Shown here: in pieces, positions 26,689 through 34,415 of the stretch
How the letters are laid out: every line of letters begins with the position of its first letter
Position numbering within the stretch: position 1 is the stretch's first letter
Source of the DNA: Paenilisteria rustica
GTDB lineage: Bacteria; Bacillota; Bacilli; Lactobacillales; Listeriaceae
DNA length: 64,000 nucleotides
Assembly (NCBI RefSeq): GCF_013820765.1
Contig: NZ_JABJVM010000014.1
Location: forward strand, 1 to 64,000
Reading direction: 5' to 3'
Program-made: the position numbers and the translations under genes
The notes under the pieces: model-generated
The model's database searches: none
Told to the model about the DNA's origin: nothing
Seen by the model: the letters and a program-made list of their open reading frames with translations, nothing else

Positions 26689-26727
26689 CGAAAACCCACC
26701 GATTCACGACTGATTCGGTGGGTTTTC
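26689..26727. repeat. 39-bp terminator hairpin, copy 2 of an exact direct repeat
   Basis: Identical over 39 bases to 21829-21867 and in the same orientation. It ends the TetR unit, and on the minus strand the last codons of the small membrane protein read into it (ENPPNQS and stop). It marks the right edge of the toxin island. Confidence 0.85.
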
Positions 26728-26904
26728 GCTATTATTTTTTCGCGCACGGAGATACCTATTGATATAAAAATTAATCATAAAAACGGCCATGAAGATAAGA
26801 ATGCGATACATATCAGGAAAGCCATAATCCGGAATAAAAATCAAAACTCCAATGATCCCCGCACTCATACATCCCAAAATATTCATCCAAATTTTTCTAT
26901 TCAT
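26704..26904 (-). CDS. Small membrane protein
   Basis: 66 residues with two predicted membrane helices (WMNILGCMSAGIIGVLIFI and YRILIFMAVFMINFYI) and a basic tail. Family not recognised. Start at the ATG at 26904 with GAGGAG upstream; it overlaps the end of the lipoprotein gene by 8 bases, so the two are coexpressed. Confidence 0.65.
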   Translation of the reverse strand: MNRKIWMNILGCMSAGIIGVLIFIPDYGFPDMYRILIFMAVFMINFYINRYLRARKNNSENPPNQS

Positions 26905-27346
26905 AACTACGCTCCTCGCCCTTAATCCGCTCCTCATAAGGAACCAACTCCAAATCTATCCCCTTTTTCGCTTTAAGTTTCGTGAATGCATCCAAATCAA
27001 GCGGACCATAAGGCTTCTCCCACTCCAAATCAAAAATCCAATACTGCGGATTCTGATGCTTCAAACGACGTTCCCCAACTTCCTCCGCGTCCTCCGATTT
27101 AGCAATCAAATACGCCTCATTCCAATCCACTTCTACAATATTCCCAATCATTTCTTCCGTATCATCCACGACAATCTTAAACACATTATCCATCGCCCCA
27201 TCAGGATACCTCCGCACAAAGTCATGCTCCATCGTGTTAATCGCCACGATTTGATACTTATCATTCACAGCAATTTCATAATCACCAGCCCCTGAACAGC
27301 CCGCCAGCGCGAATATACTCAAACTTCCAACTAATTTCTTTATCAT
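26897..27346 (-). CDS. Small lipoprotein of unknown function
   Basis: 149 residues. A lipoprotein signal peptide ends in LAGC (Cys17), so the mature acidic protein is anchored outside the membrane. No domain recognised; DMEH-like or binding motifs are not evident. Translationally coupled to the small membrane protein that follows. The RBS is weak (AGAGTG). Confidence 0.65.
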   Translation of the reverse strand: MIKKLVGSLSIFALAGCSGAGDYEIAVNDKYQIVAINTMEHDFVRRYPDGAMDNVFKIVVDDTEEMIGNIVEVDWNEAYLIAKSEDAEEVGERRLKHQNPQYWIFDLEWEKPYGPLDLDAFTKLKAKKGIDLELVPYEERIKGEERSYE

Positions 27347-27414
27347 CTGAATTCACTCTTTTCTGCCATTTCCCTATGTAAAACTATCCCATTCCACTTT
27401 ATCATAAAAAAACA

Positions 27415-27439
27415 GCGAAGACCAAAAACTGATCTCCGC
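27415..27439 (-). terminator. Terminator of the PqqD-like gene
   Basis: GCGaAGAcC pairs with GaTCTcCGC with mismatches. On the minus strand it leads into TGTTTTTTT (complement of 27406-27414). Confidence 0.5.
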
Positions 27440-27447
27440 CGCTCTCC

Positions 27448-27792
27448 TTATCCTCTTTTCCACTGCAACCAACTATACGAATCCATGATTTGCAAGAACC
27501 GGACTAACCTCGACAAACTCATCCCATCCTCGTTTCCAAACGTCCGCGAAAACCGCTCCTCCATCTCTGGAATCGATGTCTCCCCGTCCATTTGCGAAAG
27601 AATAAAATACCCATGTTCATCAAGCTTAATACGTCGTTCTGTCGGCTGCTTCAAAAGTTTCGTCGCCACGCGCTCGAGCCAAGCCGAACGCGGCACAATC
27701 AAATACTTCTCCTGCTCCGCCACTTCCAAAACTAGATTCTCCTTCAAAACTGGAATTTCCTCCAACATATTGCGCCGTTCTTTTTTTCGCAT
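27448..27792 (-). CDS. PqqD-like protein
   Basis: 114 residues. The C-terminal ~70 residues match the PqqD/RiPP recognition-element fold (IKLDEHGYFILSQMDGETSI, then EEMEERF-type helix and RLVRFLQIMDSYSWLQW). PqqD proteins hand precursor peptides to radical-SAM or other maturases, but no maturase, precursor or peptidase is adjacent, so it is an orphan here and may work with partners elsewhere or have another role. RBS GGGAGGG. It appears monocistronic. Confidence 0.6.
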   Translation of the reverse strand: MRKKERRNMLEEIPVLKENLVLEVAEQEKYLIVPRSAWLERVATKLLKQPTERRIKLDEHGYFILSQMDGETSIPEMEERFSRTFGNEDGMSLSRLVRFLQIMDSYSWLQWKRG

Positions 27793-28032
27793 AGAATAAT
27801 TCCCTCCCTATGTCCAAACATTTAGCACTACGAAACTATGCTGTACCTATAAAGCGGAGCGACAAATGATTAGATGCTAGGCAAAGGCAAGTACCAGCGC
27901 GGAGTGTACGAATTGTACATCAACTAAAAACAGGAAGGGAGTCTCACCCCCGACCATGTGAGAAGTTATGCGAAGTACGGCGTAGAAGAGCACTGGAACG
28001 GAGCCTTTAACGACGCAGCTGAGCGTTTGTCG
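27793..28032. other. Unexplained GC-richer spacer
   Basis: 240 bases with no gene. The first ~40 hold the upstream region of the PqqD-like gene. The rest (about 27850-28030) is less AT-rich than other spacers here and contains AACGAC...GTCGTT (28009-28034), which could serve as a weak terminator for the OPT transporter. Nothing else was recognised. Confidence 0.3.
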
Positions 28033-29931
28033 TTACGCTTTCTTCTTTTTTGGTACTGTAGAGAAGTAAAGTAGCGTACACACAATCAAGAACACCAAGA
28101 ATGGTAACCATTGATTCGAAAGCAGGTACTCGGTCGGAATAATGTTCGGGTTAATCGAAATCACAAACGCGATTATAACGCCAAGCAGCGATTCCCCCGC
28201 GATTAAACCAGACGCAAACAATGTACCACGCTCGATGCGCTCTGCTTTTTCCTTGTCCTTTTTCAACTTGATTACTTGGTTTACGATCAAACGTACAAAT
28301 CCACCGAACATAACCGTCGCACTGATGTTTAGCGGCAAGTATAGACCTACTGCGAAAACAAGCGAGTTCATGCCTAGGAATTCAATCACAACGGCAATCG
28401 AAACCCCGATAAAGATGAGCGTCCACGGCAGATTACCATTCAAAATACCTTCTGCGAGAATTTTCATCAACGCCGCTTTTGGAGCTGGTAATGCTTCAGA
28501 ACCCATGCCATATGCGTTATCTAGCAACGTCAAAATGTAACCCATCACAAGACCACTGGCGATAACACCGATCATCATCGCAACTTGCTGTTTCCAAGGC
28601 GTCCCACCAACGAGATACCCGGTTTTCAAATCTTGTGAAATATCACCCGCAACCGCAAGTGCCGTACAAACAATCGCGGCAACCGTCAATGTCAACACAA
28701 TGCCTTCTGTACCGCTGTAACCAAACGATTTATAAGCAATCGCCACAATTAAAAGCGTCGCAATCGTCATCCCTGAAACTGGTGACGAAGAACTGCCGAC
28801 AATTCCAACAATCCGTGATGCCACTGTAACGAATAAGAATCCGAAAATCGCAATCGCCAAGGCGCCAATAATCCCCACATTCGTGAACGGATCAAACGCG
28901 ATAATCACGATTAGCACGGTAATCCCAATCAAAACCCATTTCATCGGAATATCTTTATCTGTACGCTCAATTTCAAGCATTTTCTGACCTTTATTTTTAT
29001 TCAGACTAACCATCGTACTGCGAAGTGTCTGAATAATCGCCGGCATCGTTTTCGCAAGTGTAATCAGACCACCCGCAGCAACCGCACCCGCGCCGATATA
29101 ACGAATATAATTATCCCAAATCATACTCGCATCTAAATTCTTCAACGCCTCTGTCGCTGGGAAAATAACATCCGAACTCCCAGCACCGAAAAACGCAATC
29201 GACGGAATCAAAACGAGCGATGCCATCAAACCACCGGCCACCATCTGACCCGCAATTTTCGGCCCGATAATGAACCCAACGCCGAGTAAGGCCGGATAAA
29301 TTTGCGTCCCGATAAAGGCATTCTGGAAATTATAAATCCCCGTCTGCACATCACTTCGGAACACTTTGAAACCATCTGTAAGAACTTTTACAAGCGCACC
29401 AACTCCGAAACCAAATACGACGAGTTTCGCTTGCGCACCGCCACCTTTTTCACCCGTTTTCAGAACTTCCGCACAGGCCGTTCCTTCGGGATACGGCAAC
29501 GTTTCATGTTCATTAACAATCAGCATTCTACGAAGTGGCACCATCATGAACACGCCCAGGAATCCCCCGGTTAGCACGATAAATACCAGCATAATTTGGT
29601 TGATATCCACGCCCATCATGAACAGCGCAGGAATTGTAAATACCGCACCAGCACCGAGCGCTTCCCCCGCCGTCGTCATCGTCTGTACAATATTATTTTC
29701 TAAAATAGAATCCCGTCTAAAAATACCACGCAAAATCCCCATCGAAATAACTGCCGCTGGAATCGACGCCGATACCGTCAAACCTACTTTGAGTCCTAAG
29801 TAAGCATTTGCCGCACCGAACAAAATTGAAAGAATAATACCAAGAATAATGGCAGTTGCAGTCAACTCTGGCAGTGATTTGGAAGCAGGTATGTAAGGCT
29901 GAAATTTCTTGCTACCCATTTTATCACTCAT
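28033..29931 (-). CDS. OPT family oligopeptide transporter
   Basis: 632 residues, about 15 membrane helices. FGAANAYLGLKVGLTVSASIPAAV near the N-terminus and LPYPEGTACAEVLK are hallmarks of the bacterial OPT branch. It probably moves peptides or metal chelates by proton symport; the substrate is not predictable. The ATG has AAAAGGAG upstream. Single gene. Confidence 0.92.
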   Translation of the reverse strand: MSDKMGSKKFQPYIPASKSLPELTATAIILGIILSILFGAANAYLGLKVGLTVSASIPAAVISMGILRGIFRRDSILENNIVQTMTTAGEALGAGAVFTIPALFMMGVDINQIMLVFIVLTGGFLGVFMMVPLRRMLIVNEHETLPYPEGTACAEVLKTGEKGGGAQAKLVVFGFGVGALVKVLTDGFKVFRSDVQTGIYNFQNAFIGTQIYPALLGVGFIIGPKIAGQMVAGGLMASLVLIPSIAFFGAGSSDVIFPATEALKNLDASMIWDNYIRYIGAGAVAAGGLITLAKTMPAIIQTLRSTMVSLNKNKGQKMLEIERTDKDIPMKWVLIGITVLIVIIAFDPFTNVGIIGALAIAIFGFLFVTVASRIVGIVGSSSSPVSGMTIATLLIVAIAYKSFGYSGTEGIVLTLTVAAIVCTALAVAGDISQDLKTGYLVGGTPWKQQVAMMIGVIASGLVMGYILTLLDNAYGMGSEALPAPKAALMKILAEGILNGNLPWTLIFIGVSIAVVIEFLGMNSLVFAVGLYLPLNISATVMFGGFVRLIVNQVIKLKKDKEKAERIERGTLFASGLIAGESLLGVIIAFVISINPNIIPTEYLLSNQWLPFLVFLIVCTLLYFSTVPKKKKA

Positions 29932-30064
29932 TTTGTAACTACTCCTTTTATGTTTTGTGTAATCTCTGTTCCTTTAAAGCAAAGATTCAGTTTCTATTTT
30001 AACGCTACTTTATTATTTTCGCAAAGGAAATCTGGACAAAAGAACAAAAATGTACAATCACTGC
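29932..30064. other. Spacer between the OPT gene and TA locus 1
   Basis: It holds the OPT upstream region and the left edge of the first ~505-bp tandem unit described below. No gene seen. Confidence 0.4.
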
Positions 30065-30094
30065 TTGAGTAATGACGCATCGCTATGTTATAAT
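30065..30094 (+). promoter_or_regulatory. Promoter of antitoxin RNA 1
   Basis: TTGAGT, 18 bases, TATAAT. Confidence 0.65.
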
Positions 30095-30100
30095 TAGGGT

Positions 30101-30240
30101 AAATTAAAAGAGAGTCGTGTTCCACCACAACTCCCTAATATAGAATGACGTAAGCCGCTTCAAAGACGGTGACTTTCGTTTAAAATGGTACGAACCCATC
30201 TAATCTCCTGTCAGAGTGTGTAGATGGGTTTTATTTGTCT
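30101..30240 (+). ncRNA. Antisense antitoxin RNA of type I TA locus 1
   Basis: The predicted transcript starts around AAAAGAGAGTCGTG with a 5' hairpin (GAGTCGTG/CCACAACTC), then a 45-base stretch identical to locus 2 (about 30150-30187). It ends at the terminator AACCCATCTA (30193-30202) / TAGATGGGTT (30221-30230). It converges on the toxin mRNA and overlaps its 3' end, so pairing would start at the shared terminator, as in TxpA/RatA- and BsrG/SR4-type systems. Confidence 0.65.
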
Positions 30241-30338
30241 TCTTTCATTGCTTGCACAATAACGATGACCAGCTTGATTAATGATATAACGAACATACCA
30301 AAACCAAGCGCCAAAGTTAACGATTCTGCAACTGACAT
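30231..30338 (-). CDS. Holin-like type I toxin, copy 1
   Basis: 35 residues: MSVAESLTLALGFGMF, then a hydrophobic helix, ending in a charged tail AMKEDK. This is the Hol_Tox (putative holin-like toxin) pattern; such peptides insert in the membrane and are toxic when overproduced. RBS AGAGGAAA. The 5' leader also carries a short overlapping reading frame with its own good site (AAAGGAG) that begins ATGCTTATGTATG at 30384 and is kept in copy 2. The gene is too short for usual gene callers. Confidence 0.75.
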   Translation of the reverse strand: MSVAESLTLALGFGMFVISLIKLVIVIVQAMKEDK

Positions 30339-30570
30339 TAGGCATTTCCTCTCTCCAGATTTGATAGCCTACATACATAAGCATCACTCCTTTCAATTAG
30401 AAAGCCACCATCCTTTACACACCTTACTCTACGCGACTATTATACCACGGTATTTCCAATATCTTTAAATAAAGATTATTCTATAAATCATTGTTTCCTA
30501 ACTTTTCTCGTAACGAGTAGCTAGAGAAACATAAGATATGGCAATTTTAAAACACTATTACATTCGTCGC

Positions 30571-30600
30571 TTGAGTAGTGATGCTTATCTGTGCTATACT
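30571..30600 (+). promoter_or_regulatory. Promoter of antitoxin RNA 2
   Basis: TTGAGT, 18 bases, TATACT; same spacing as locus 1. Confidence 0.65.
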
Positions 30601-30606
30601 TAGGGT

Positions 30607-30745
30607 AATAAAAAGAGAGCCGTGGTGGTACACGACTCCCTAGTATAGAATGACGTAAGCCGCTTCAAAGACGGTGACTTTCGTTTACATGTTATAAAAA
30701 CCATCTAATCTCCGGTCAGGGTATAATCAGATGGTTTTTTATTTG
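30607..30745 (+). ncRNA. Antisense antitoxin RNA of type I TA locus 2
   Basis: Same plan as RNA 1: AAAAGAGAGCCGTG 5' hairpin, the identical central segment ATAGAATGACGTAAGCCGCT, and terminator AAAACCATCT (30697-30706) / AGATGGTTTT (30729-30738). The 5' hairpin and terminator loops differ from RNA 1, which is where specificity toward each toxin would be expected. Confidence 0.65.
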
Positions 30746-30846
30746 TCGTTTTTCATTGCTTGCACCATTACGATAACGAGCTTGAGGAAGGATAGAATAA
30801 ACATTCCAAACCCAAGTGCCATCATAATCGATTCTGCAACTGACAT
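30739..30846 (-). CDS. Holin-like type I toxin, copy 2
   Basis: 35 residues, MSVAESIMMALGFGMF, a hydrophobic core and AMKNDK at the end; about three quarters identical to copy 1. RBS AGAAAGGAAA. The conserved leader with the overlapping frame is also present. The stop codon lies directly at the terminator shared with the antisense RNA. Confidence 0.75.
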   Translation of the reverse strand: MSVAESIMMALGFGMFILSFLKLVIVMVQAMKNDK

Positions 30847-31029
30847 CAGACATTTCCTTTCTCCAGATTTGATAACCTACATACATAAGCATCACTCCCT
30901 TCAATCAGAAAGCCACCATCCTTTACACACCTTACTCTACACGACTATTATATCATGTTTTTTCCAATATCTTTAAATAAAGATTATTCTATAACTCATC
31001 GTTTCCTAACTTTTTTCGTAACGTATTTA

Positions 31030-31074
31030 AAGAACGATCCTTGATACATCACTACCGTATCAAGGGTCGTTCTT
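31030..31074. terminator. Strong stand-alone hairpin terminator
   Basis: AAGAACGATCCTTGATAC pairs with GTATCAAGGGTCGTTCTT around ATCACTACC, followed by TT. It could stop transcription in either direction between the TA loci and padR. No other gene is attached to it. Confidence 0.6.
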
Positions 31075-31204
31075 TTGCGTCTGAAAACATTTTTAATGCA
31101 TTCGTAAAAGCCCTATCAAAAGATTTGACACACATAAATATATAATATAACATATACCTATGATTACTATGCATATAAAACATATGCATCGGAAGGAGAC
31201 TGTT

Positions 31205-31549
31205 ATGAAGATTAGTAAAGAGTTGCTAAAAGGTAGTACCACCACTCTTATTTTAAGCCTACTGAATTCAAAACCAATGTATGGCTATGAAATTATTAAA
31301 GAGTTGGAAATGAAGTCTGAGGGAATTTTTAGTTTGAAAGAAGGAACGATCTATCCCATTCTGCACACCCTTGAAGATAAAGGATTTATTATCTCTTATT
31401 GGGGAGAAGGCCAGGGTAAGAGAAAGCGAAAATACTATAATATCAATGAAAAAGGCAAGGAATTTATACAGGAAAAAAAAGAGGAATGGTCCATCTTTAA
31501 AACTGCCGTGGACGAGGTGTTGAAAGGAGAGAAAACTGTATGCGATTAG
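31205..31549 (+). CDS. PadR family transcriptional regulator
   Basis: 114 residues, winged-helix repressor. LILSLLNSKPMYGYEIIKELE and GTIYPILHTLEDKGFI are the PadR signature. The start is the ATG at 31205 with GGAAGGAG upstream; an earlier in-frame ATG (31160) has none. It overlaps the following gene by 10 bases, so it most likely represses its own operon in response to envelope or drug stress. Confidence 0.9.
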   Translation: MKISKELLKGSTTTLILSLLNSKPMYGYEIIKELEMKSEGIFSLKEGTIYPILHTLEDKGFIISYWGEGQGKRKRKYYNINEKGKEFIQEKKEEWSIFKTAVDEVLKGEKTVCD

Positions 31550-32793
31550 AAGACGATTTTGAAGTATATATGAAAGAATTGTGTAAAAAAATAAGAAATA
31601 AAGATGTGCACGCTAGTCTAAAACTGGAAATAAGTGATCATCTTCAAACGCTTAAGGAGGAAGCCTTACTTGCAGGGCTCTCAGAAGAAGAGGCTACTGC
31701 TCAGGCGTTGGATCGTATGGGAGATGTGAAATCGCTTGGAAAACAGCTTAACAAAACACACAAAGCACCGATGGATATCAAAACCTTACTCCCAGTAATG
31801 ATAGCCTCACTGTTTGGATTACTCGTCATGTATTATTTACAATTTCATTCTACGTTTACAGAGCTTCAGAATATGAAAGTATTTAATAAGAGTCTTATCT
31901 TTTACTTAGTAGGAATTCTGCTGATGCTAAGCTTTTCTAGGCTTGATTATAGAAAGTTGTTAAAGTATTCCAAACACCTATACGTGGGGACCGTCCTAAT
32001 TCTATTAATAACGGTTATTTTTGGCGTTAGAGTAGATGGTTTACCTTTTTTAATCTTAGGTTTTGCTAATGTTAATTTTATCGAGATTACTCCATTTCTC
32101 CTCGTTATATCCTTTGCTGGAATCTTTCATTCTTGGAACTGGAACGATTCTCGAAAATCTTGGCTTGGAGTAGGTATCTTGGCATTTCCGATTTTGTTGC
32201 TCTTTACAACAAGTGCCTTAGCAACTTCTATCATTTGTATTATTGGTTGCATAGCCATTATGCTCAGTTCTAAAGCCAGCATTAAACAAACTGTAGCGTA
32301 CGCAGCTGCTACTTTTATATGGCCAGTCTTCAACCTAGTGATTCTATTGCAAAATTATACATTAATCAATACCGTGGACATTAAAAATCTAGGCGCATCT
32401 AATTTTATCGGAAGTAGTCTTAATCTGACACCAAATTTAATTTCTGAGGTACATACAGATTTAATATTCATGTACATCATCTATTCATTTGGCTGGTTAG
32501 CCGCGATTATTGCTGTTGTGTTGATTGTCTTTTTTATCTGTAGAATATTGCGTGCGGCGAAAAACATTCCTTTCATTTATGGCAAAATGCTGGTTATAGG
32601 ATTGGCGGTAACTTTTGCAAGCCAATTTATACTAAGCATATTGACAAACTTAGGCTTCTCACCTTTATCTGATGCGGCCATGCCATTCATGAGCTTTGGC
32701 GGCACACACATATTGTTCGAGATGATTGCATTAGGCTTGATTTTAAGCGTATTTAAAAGACGTAAAGTAGCTGATATACCTGGTTTGACATAA
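31540..32793 (+). CDS. FtsW/RodA/SpoVE-family membrane protein with N-terminal permease-prefix (HAAS-like) domain
   Basis: 417 residues. The N-terminal ~75 residues (LKLEISDHLQTLKEEALLAGLSEEEATAQALDRMGD) form a HAAS/permease-prefix domain commonly fused to proteins controlled by PadR. About ten membrane helices follow, ending in GFSPLSDAAMPFMSFGGTH, a variant of the SEDS motif. SEDS proteins polymerise peptidoglycan with a class B PBP; here no PBP is adjacent and the motif is divergent, so the exact role is unclear. Coupled to padR. Confidence 0.75.
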   Translation: MRLEDDFEVYMKELCKKIRNKDVHASLKLEISDHLQTLKEEALLAGLSEEEATAQALDRMGDVKSLGKQLNKTHKAPMDIKTLLPVMIASLFGLLVMYYLQFHSTFTELQNMKVFNKSLIFYLVGILLMLSFSRLDYRKLLKYSKHLYVGTVLILLITVIFGVRVDGLPFLILGFANVNFIEITPFLLVISFAGIFHSWNWNDSRKSWLGVGILAFPILLLFTTSALATSIICIIGCIAIMLSSKASIKQTVAYAAATFIWPVFNLVILLQNYTLINTVDIKNLGASNFIGSSLNLTPNLISEVHTDLIFMYIIYSFGWLAAIIAVVLIVFFICRILRAAKNIPFIYGKMLVIGLAVTFASQFILSILTNLGFSPLSDAAMPFMSFGGTHILFEMIALGLILSVFKRRKVADIPGLT

Positions 32794-32807
32794 TCTCACA
32801 AAACATC

Positions 32808-32852
32808 AAAAGCGCTAAAAAAGCTATCAAACCAAGCTTTTTTAGCGCTTTT
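32808..32852. terminator. Bidirectional terminator
   Basis: AAAAGCGCTAAAAAAGCT (32808-32825) pairs perfectly with AGCTTTTTTAGCGCTTTT (32835-32852). It serves both the PadR operon and the convergent HAD gene. Confidence 0.85.
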
Positions 32853-32877
32853 CTATCAAACAGCCAGCTGTTCTTTT

Positions 32878-33648
32878 TTATAGTAATCCCAATCGCTGTA
32901 ACCCTTTCAAAATCCCGTCATTATCCACGGAATCAGTCACGAAATCAGCTATCGCCTTCACTTCATCACGACCATTTTCCATCGCGACTCCCGTGCCGAC
33001 TTCTTGTAGCATTTCGATATCGTTCAGACCGTCGCCAAACGCGTACGCATCCTCAATTTTGAAATCCAAGCGCTTCAGCATTTCGCGAATACCAACTGCT
33101 TTCGAACCGTTCGCCGGCGCCACATCCATCGACACATCGTGCCAGCGCAAGAATCCGTATTCAGGGAACTTCTCTTTATAAAAAGCATCATGGCTCTCAT
33201 CTGCAAATAGCAAACATTGATACAACGTCCGCCCTTTATAAAATTCCGCATCAAGCTCTGGATACCCCTCTTTAAGCGAGTTCATGCCCTCGTGCACCTT
33301 ATGATGATCCGGAATATTCGTACGCAACGTCTCCTCGTTCATAAATACAAGTGGATGATCGCGCTCTTCCGTCACTTCGATTAAACGCTCCATCGACGCC
33401 TGCGGTAATGGGTTATCAAACACCATTTCCCCTTCAAAAACCACATATTGCCCATTGAAACTCACATATGAATTAATATTCAGTTCCTCACATATATCCT
33501 TTAATAAAAAAGGAGCCCGTCCAGACGCAATCGCCACGTAAACGCCCTTATCCTGCAGATCCTTCACTGCTTTTCTGGCTGAATCTGGAATCTCCTTGTT
33601 GTCATTTACCAACGTACCATCTACATCAAAAAACACAATTTTCTTCAT
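32878..33648 (-). CDS. Cof-type HAD phosphatase
   Basis: 256 residues, HAD superfamily subclass IIB. Motif I FFDVDGTLVND, motif II IASGR, and motifs III/IV around GSKAVGIREML and FGDGLNDIEML are all intact, so it should be an active sugar-phosphate or nucleotide-type phosphatase; substrate unknown. RBS TGAGGAG before the ATG. Confidence 0.88.
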   Translation of the reverse strand: MKKIVFFDVDGTLVNDNKEIPDSARKAVKDLQDKGVYVAIASGRAPFLLKDICEELNINSYVSFNGQYVVFEGEMVFDNPLPQASMERLIEVTEERDHPLVFMNEETLRTNIPDHHKVHEGMNSLKEGYPELDAEFYKGRTLYQCLLFADESHDAFYKEKFPEYGFLRWHDVSMDVAPANGSKAVGIREMLKRLDFKIEDAYAFGDGLNDIEMLQEVGTGVAMENGRDEVKAIADFVTDSVDNDGILKGLQRLGLL

Positions 33649-34199
33649 AGTTCAAATCTCCTCAGACCAAATTTGCGGGAAAAAATGCACCCATTTACTA
33701 ATCTCACCATCCAGTATACCAAAAAAAGTGCGCTAGCGGGCAAAAACAGTATCTTCTATATCAGGCTTTTAAAATCACATGCAGTCACCCAAAAACACGA
33801 TTTTCTAGCTTTCCATCACTTTTTCGAGCAATTTAAGTATATTGTAGTAGCATTTATCGTTTTTTATGGTATATTAGAACTCAAGGATAAAAGTTCGGAT
33901 CTTGATTTCACAAAGAAGTGACTCGTTAAACCTACCGTGAATTGAAATCATTCTCTGCCCATTTTGTTTAAAATGCGTAGAATAATGGTATTCAATTGGA
34001 GTAGGCGAAAAAAACGCAGAATGTCATGTTATATTCTAAAATCGTAGCCAAACAGACGCGCGGCTACTATTGTTTCTTTTTGCCTTTTTAACGAGCCTCA
34101 CCCGTCTTATCCATGAAACTGTTATGTAAATAGATTGCAAATGAGGAGCAATGCTATTTTTACTAATGAATAATAACGAAACATAAAGGAGAGAAAAAA
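33649..34199 (+). other. 550-bp spacer with a candidate structured leader RNA before rpoY-rnjA
   Basis: No convincing gene (an 82-codon plus-strand frame at 33673-33921 has no RBS or similarity). An extended -10 (TGGTATATT, ending 33875) is followed by a long imperfect hairpin at 33940-33997 (AATTGAA...TTCAATT, with inner ATTTT/AAAAT pairing). Then comes GTAGCC/GGCTAC (34044-34067) with a T-rich tail to about 34080. The arrangement looks like a structured 5' leader or a separate small RNA upstream of the RNase J1 operon. Confidence 0.4.
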
Positions 34200-34409
34200 A
34201 TGATTTTTAAAGTTTATTATCAAGCAACAAAAACCGAAACACCTGTCAGAGAAAAAACACAATCAATCTATGTGGAAGCGAAGGACGTGCCAGAAGTGCG
34301 CGTTATTCTTAAAGACCAACCCTTCCATATTGAGCTAGTAGAACAATTGAGCGAGGCGCACCTACAATACGAAAAACAAAATGAAGATTTTCAACTGTGG
34401 GGGCAGTAA
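34200..34409 (+). CDS. rpoY: RNA polymerase epsilon subunit RpoY
   Basis: 69 residues, normal length. Small accessory subunit of Firmicute RNA polymerase (YkzG). MIFKVYYQ and the ...[20 protein letters not shown]-like C-terminus are typical. RBS AAAGGAGAG. It is six bases upstream of rnjA, the usual Firmicute gene pair. Confidence 0.93.
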   Translation: MIFKVYYQATKTETPVREKTQSIYVEAKDVPEVRVILKDQPFHIELVEQLSEAHLQYEKQNEDFQLWGQ

Positions 34410-34415
34410 TCCGCT

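Larger units (their letters stand above)
30030..31020. repeat. Tandem duplication of a ~505-bp toxin-antitoxin unit
   Basis: Two direct copies, about 30030-30515 and 30535-31020, each with antitoxin promoter, RNA, toxin and toxin leader. Each ends with nearly the same sequence (TCTTTAAATAAAGATTATTC followed by CGTTTCCTAACTTTT-like sequence). Confidence 0.75.

Noticed and set aside
21829-26727. Integrated phage or ICE between the 39-bp repeats
   Set aside because: No integrase, recombinase, replication or structural genes were seen; only toxin, immunity, regulator and reductase-like genes.
30211-30396. 61-codon minus-strand frame as a gene in its own right
   Set aside because: It overlaps the holin-like toxin in another frame. 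After MYVGYQIWR the translation differs between copies wherever the toxin codons vary, so it is treated as a leader frame only.
33673-33921. 82-codon plus-strand frame before rpoY
   Set aside because: No RBS, no recognisable family, and it overlaps the HAD gene's upstream region.
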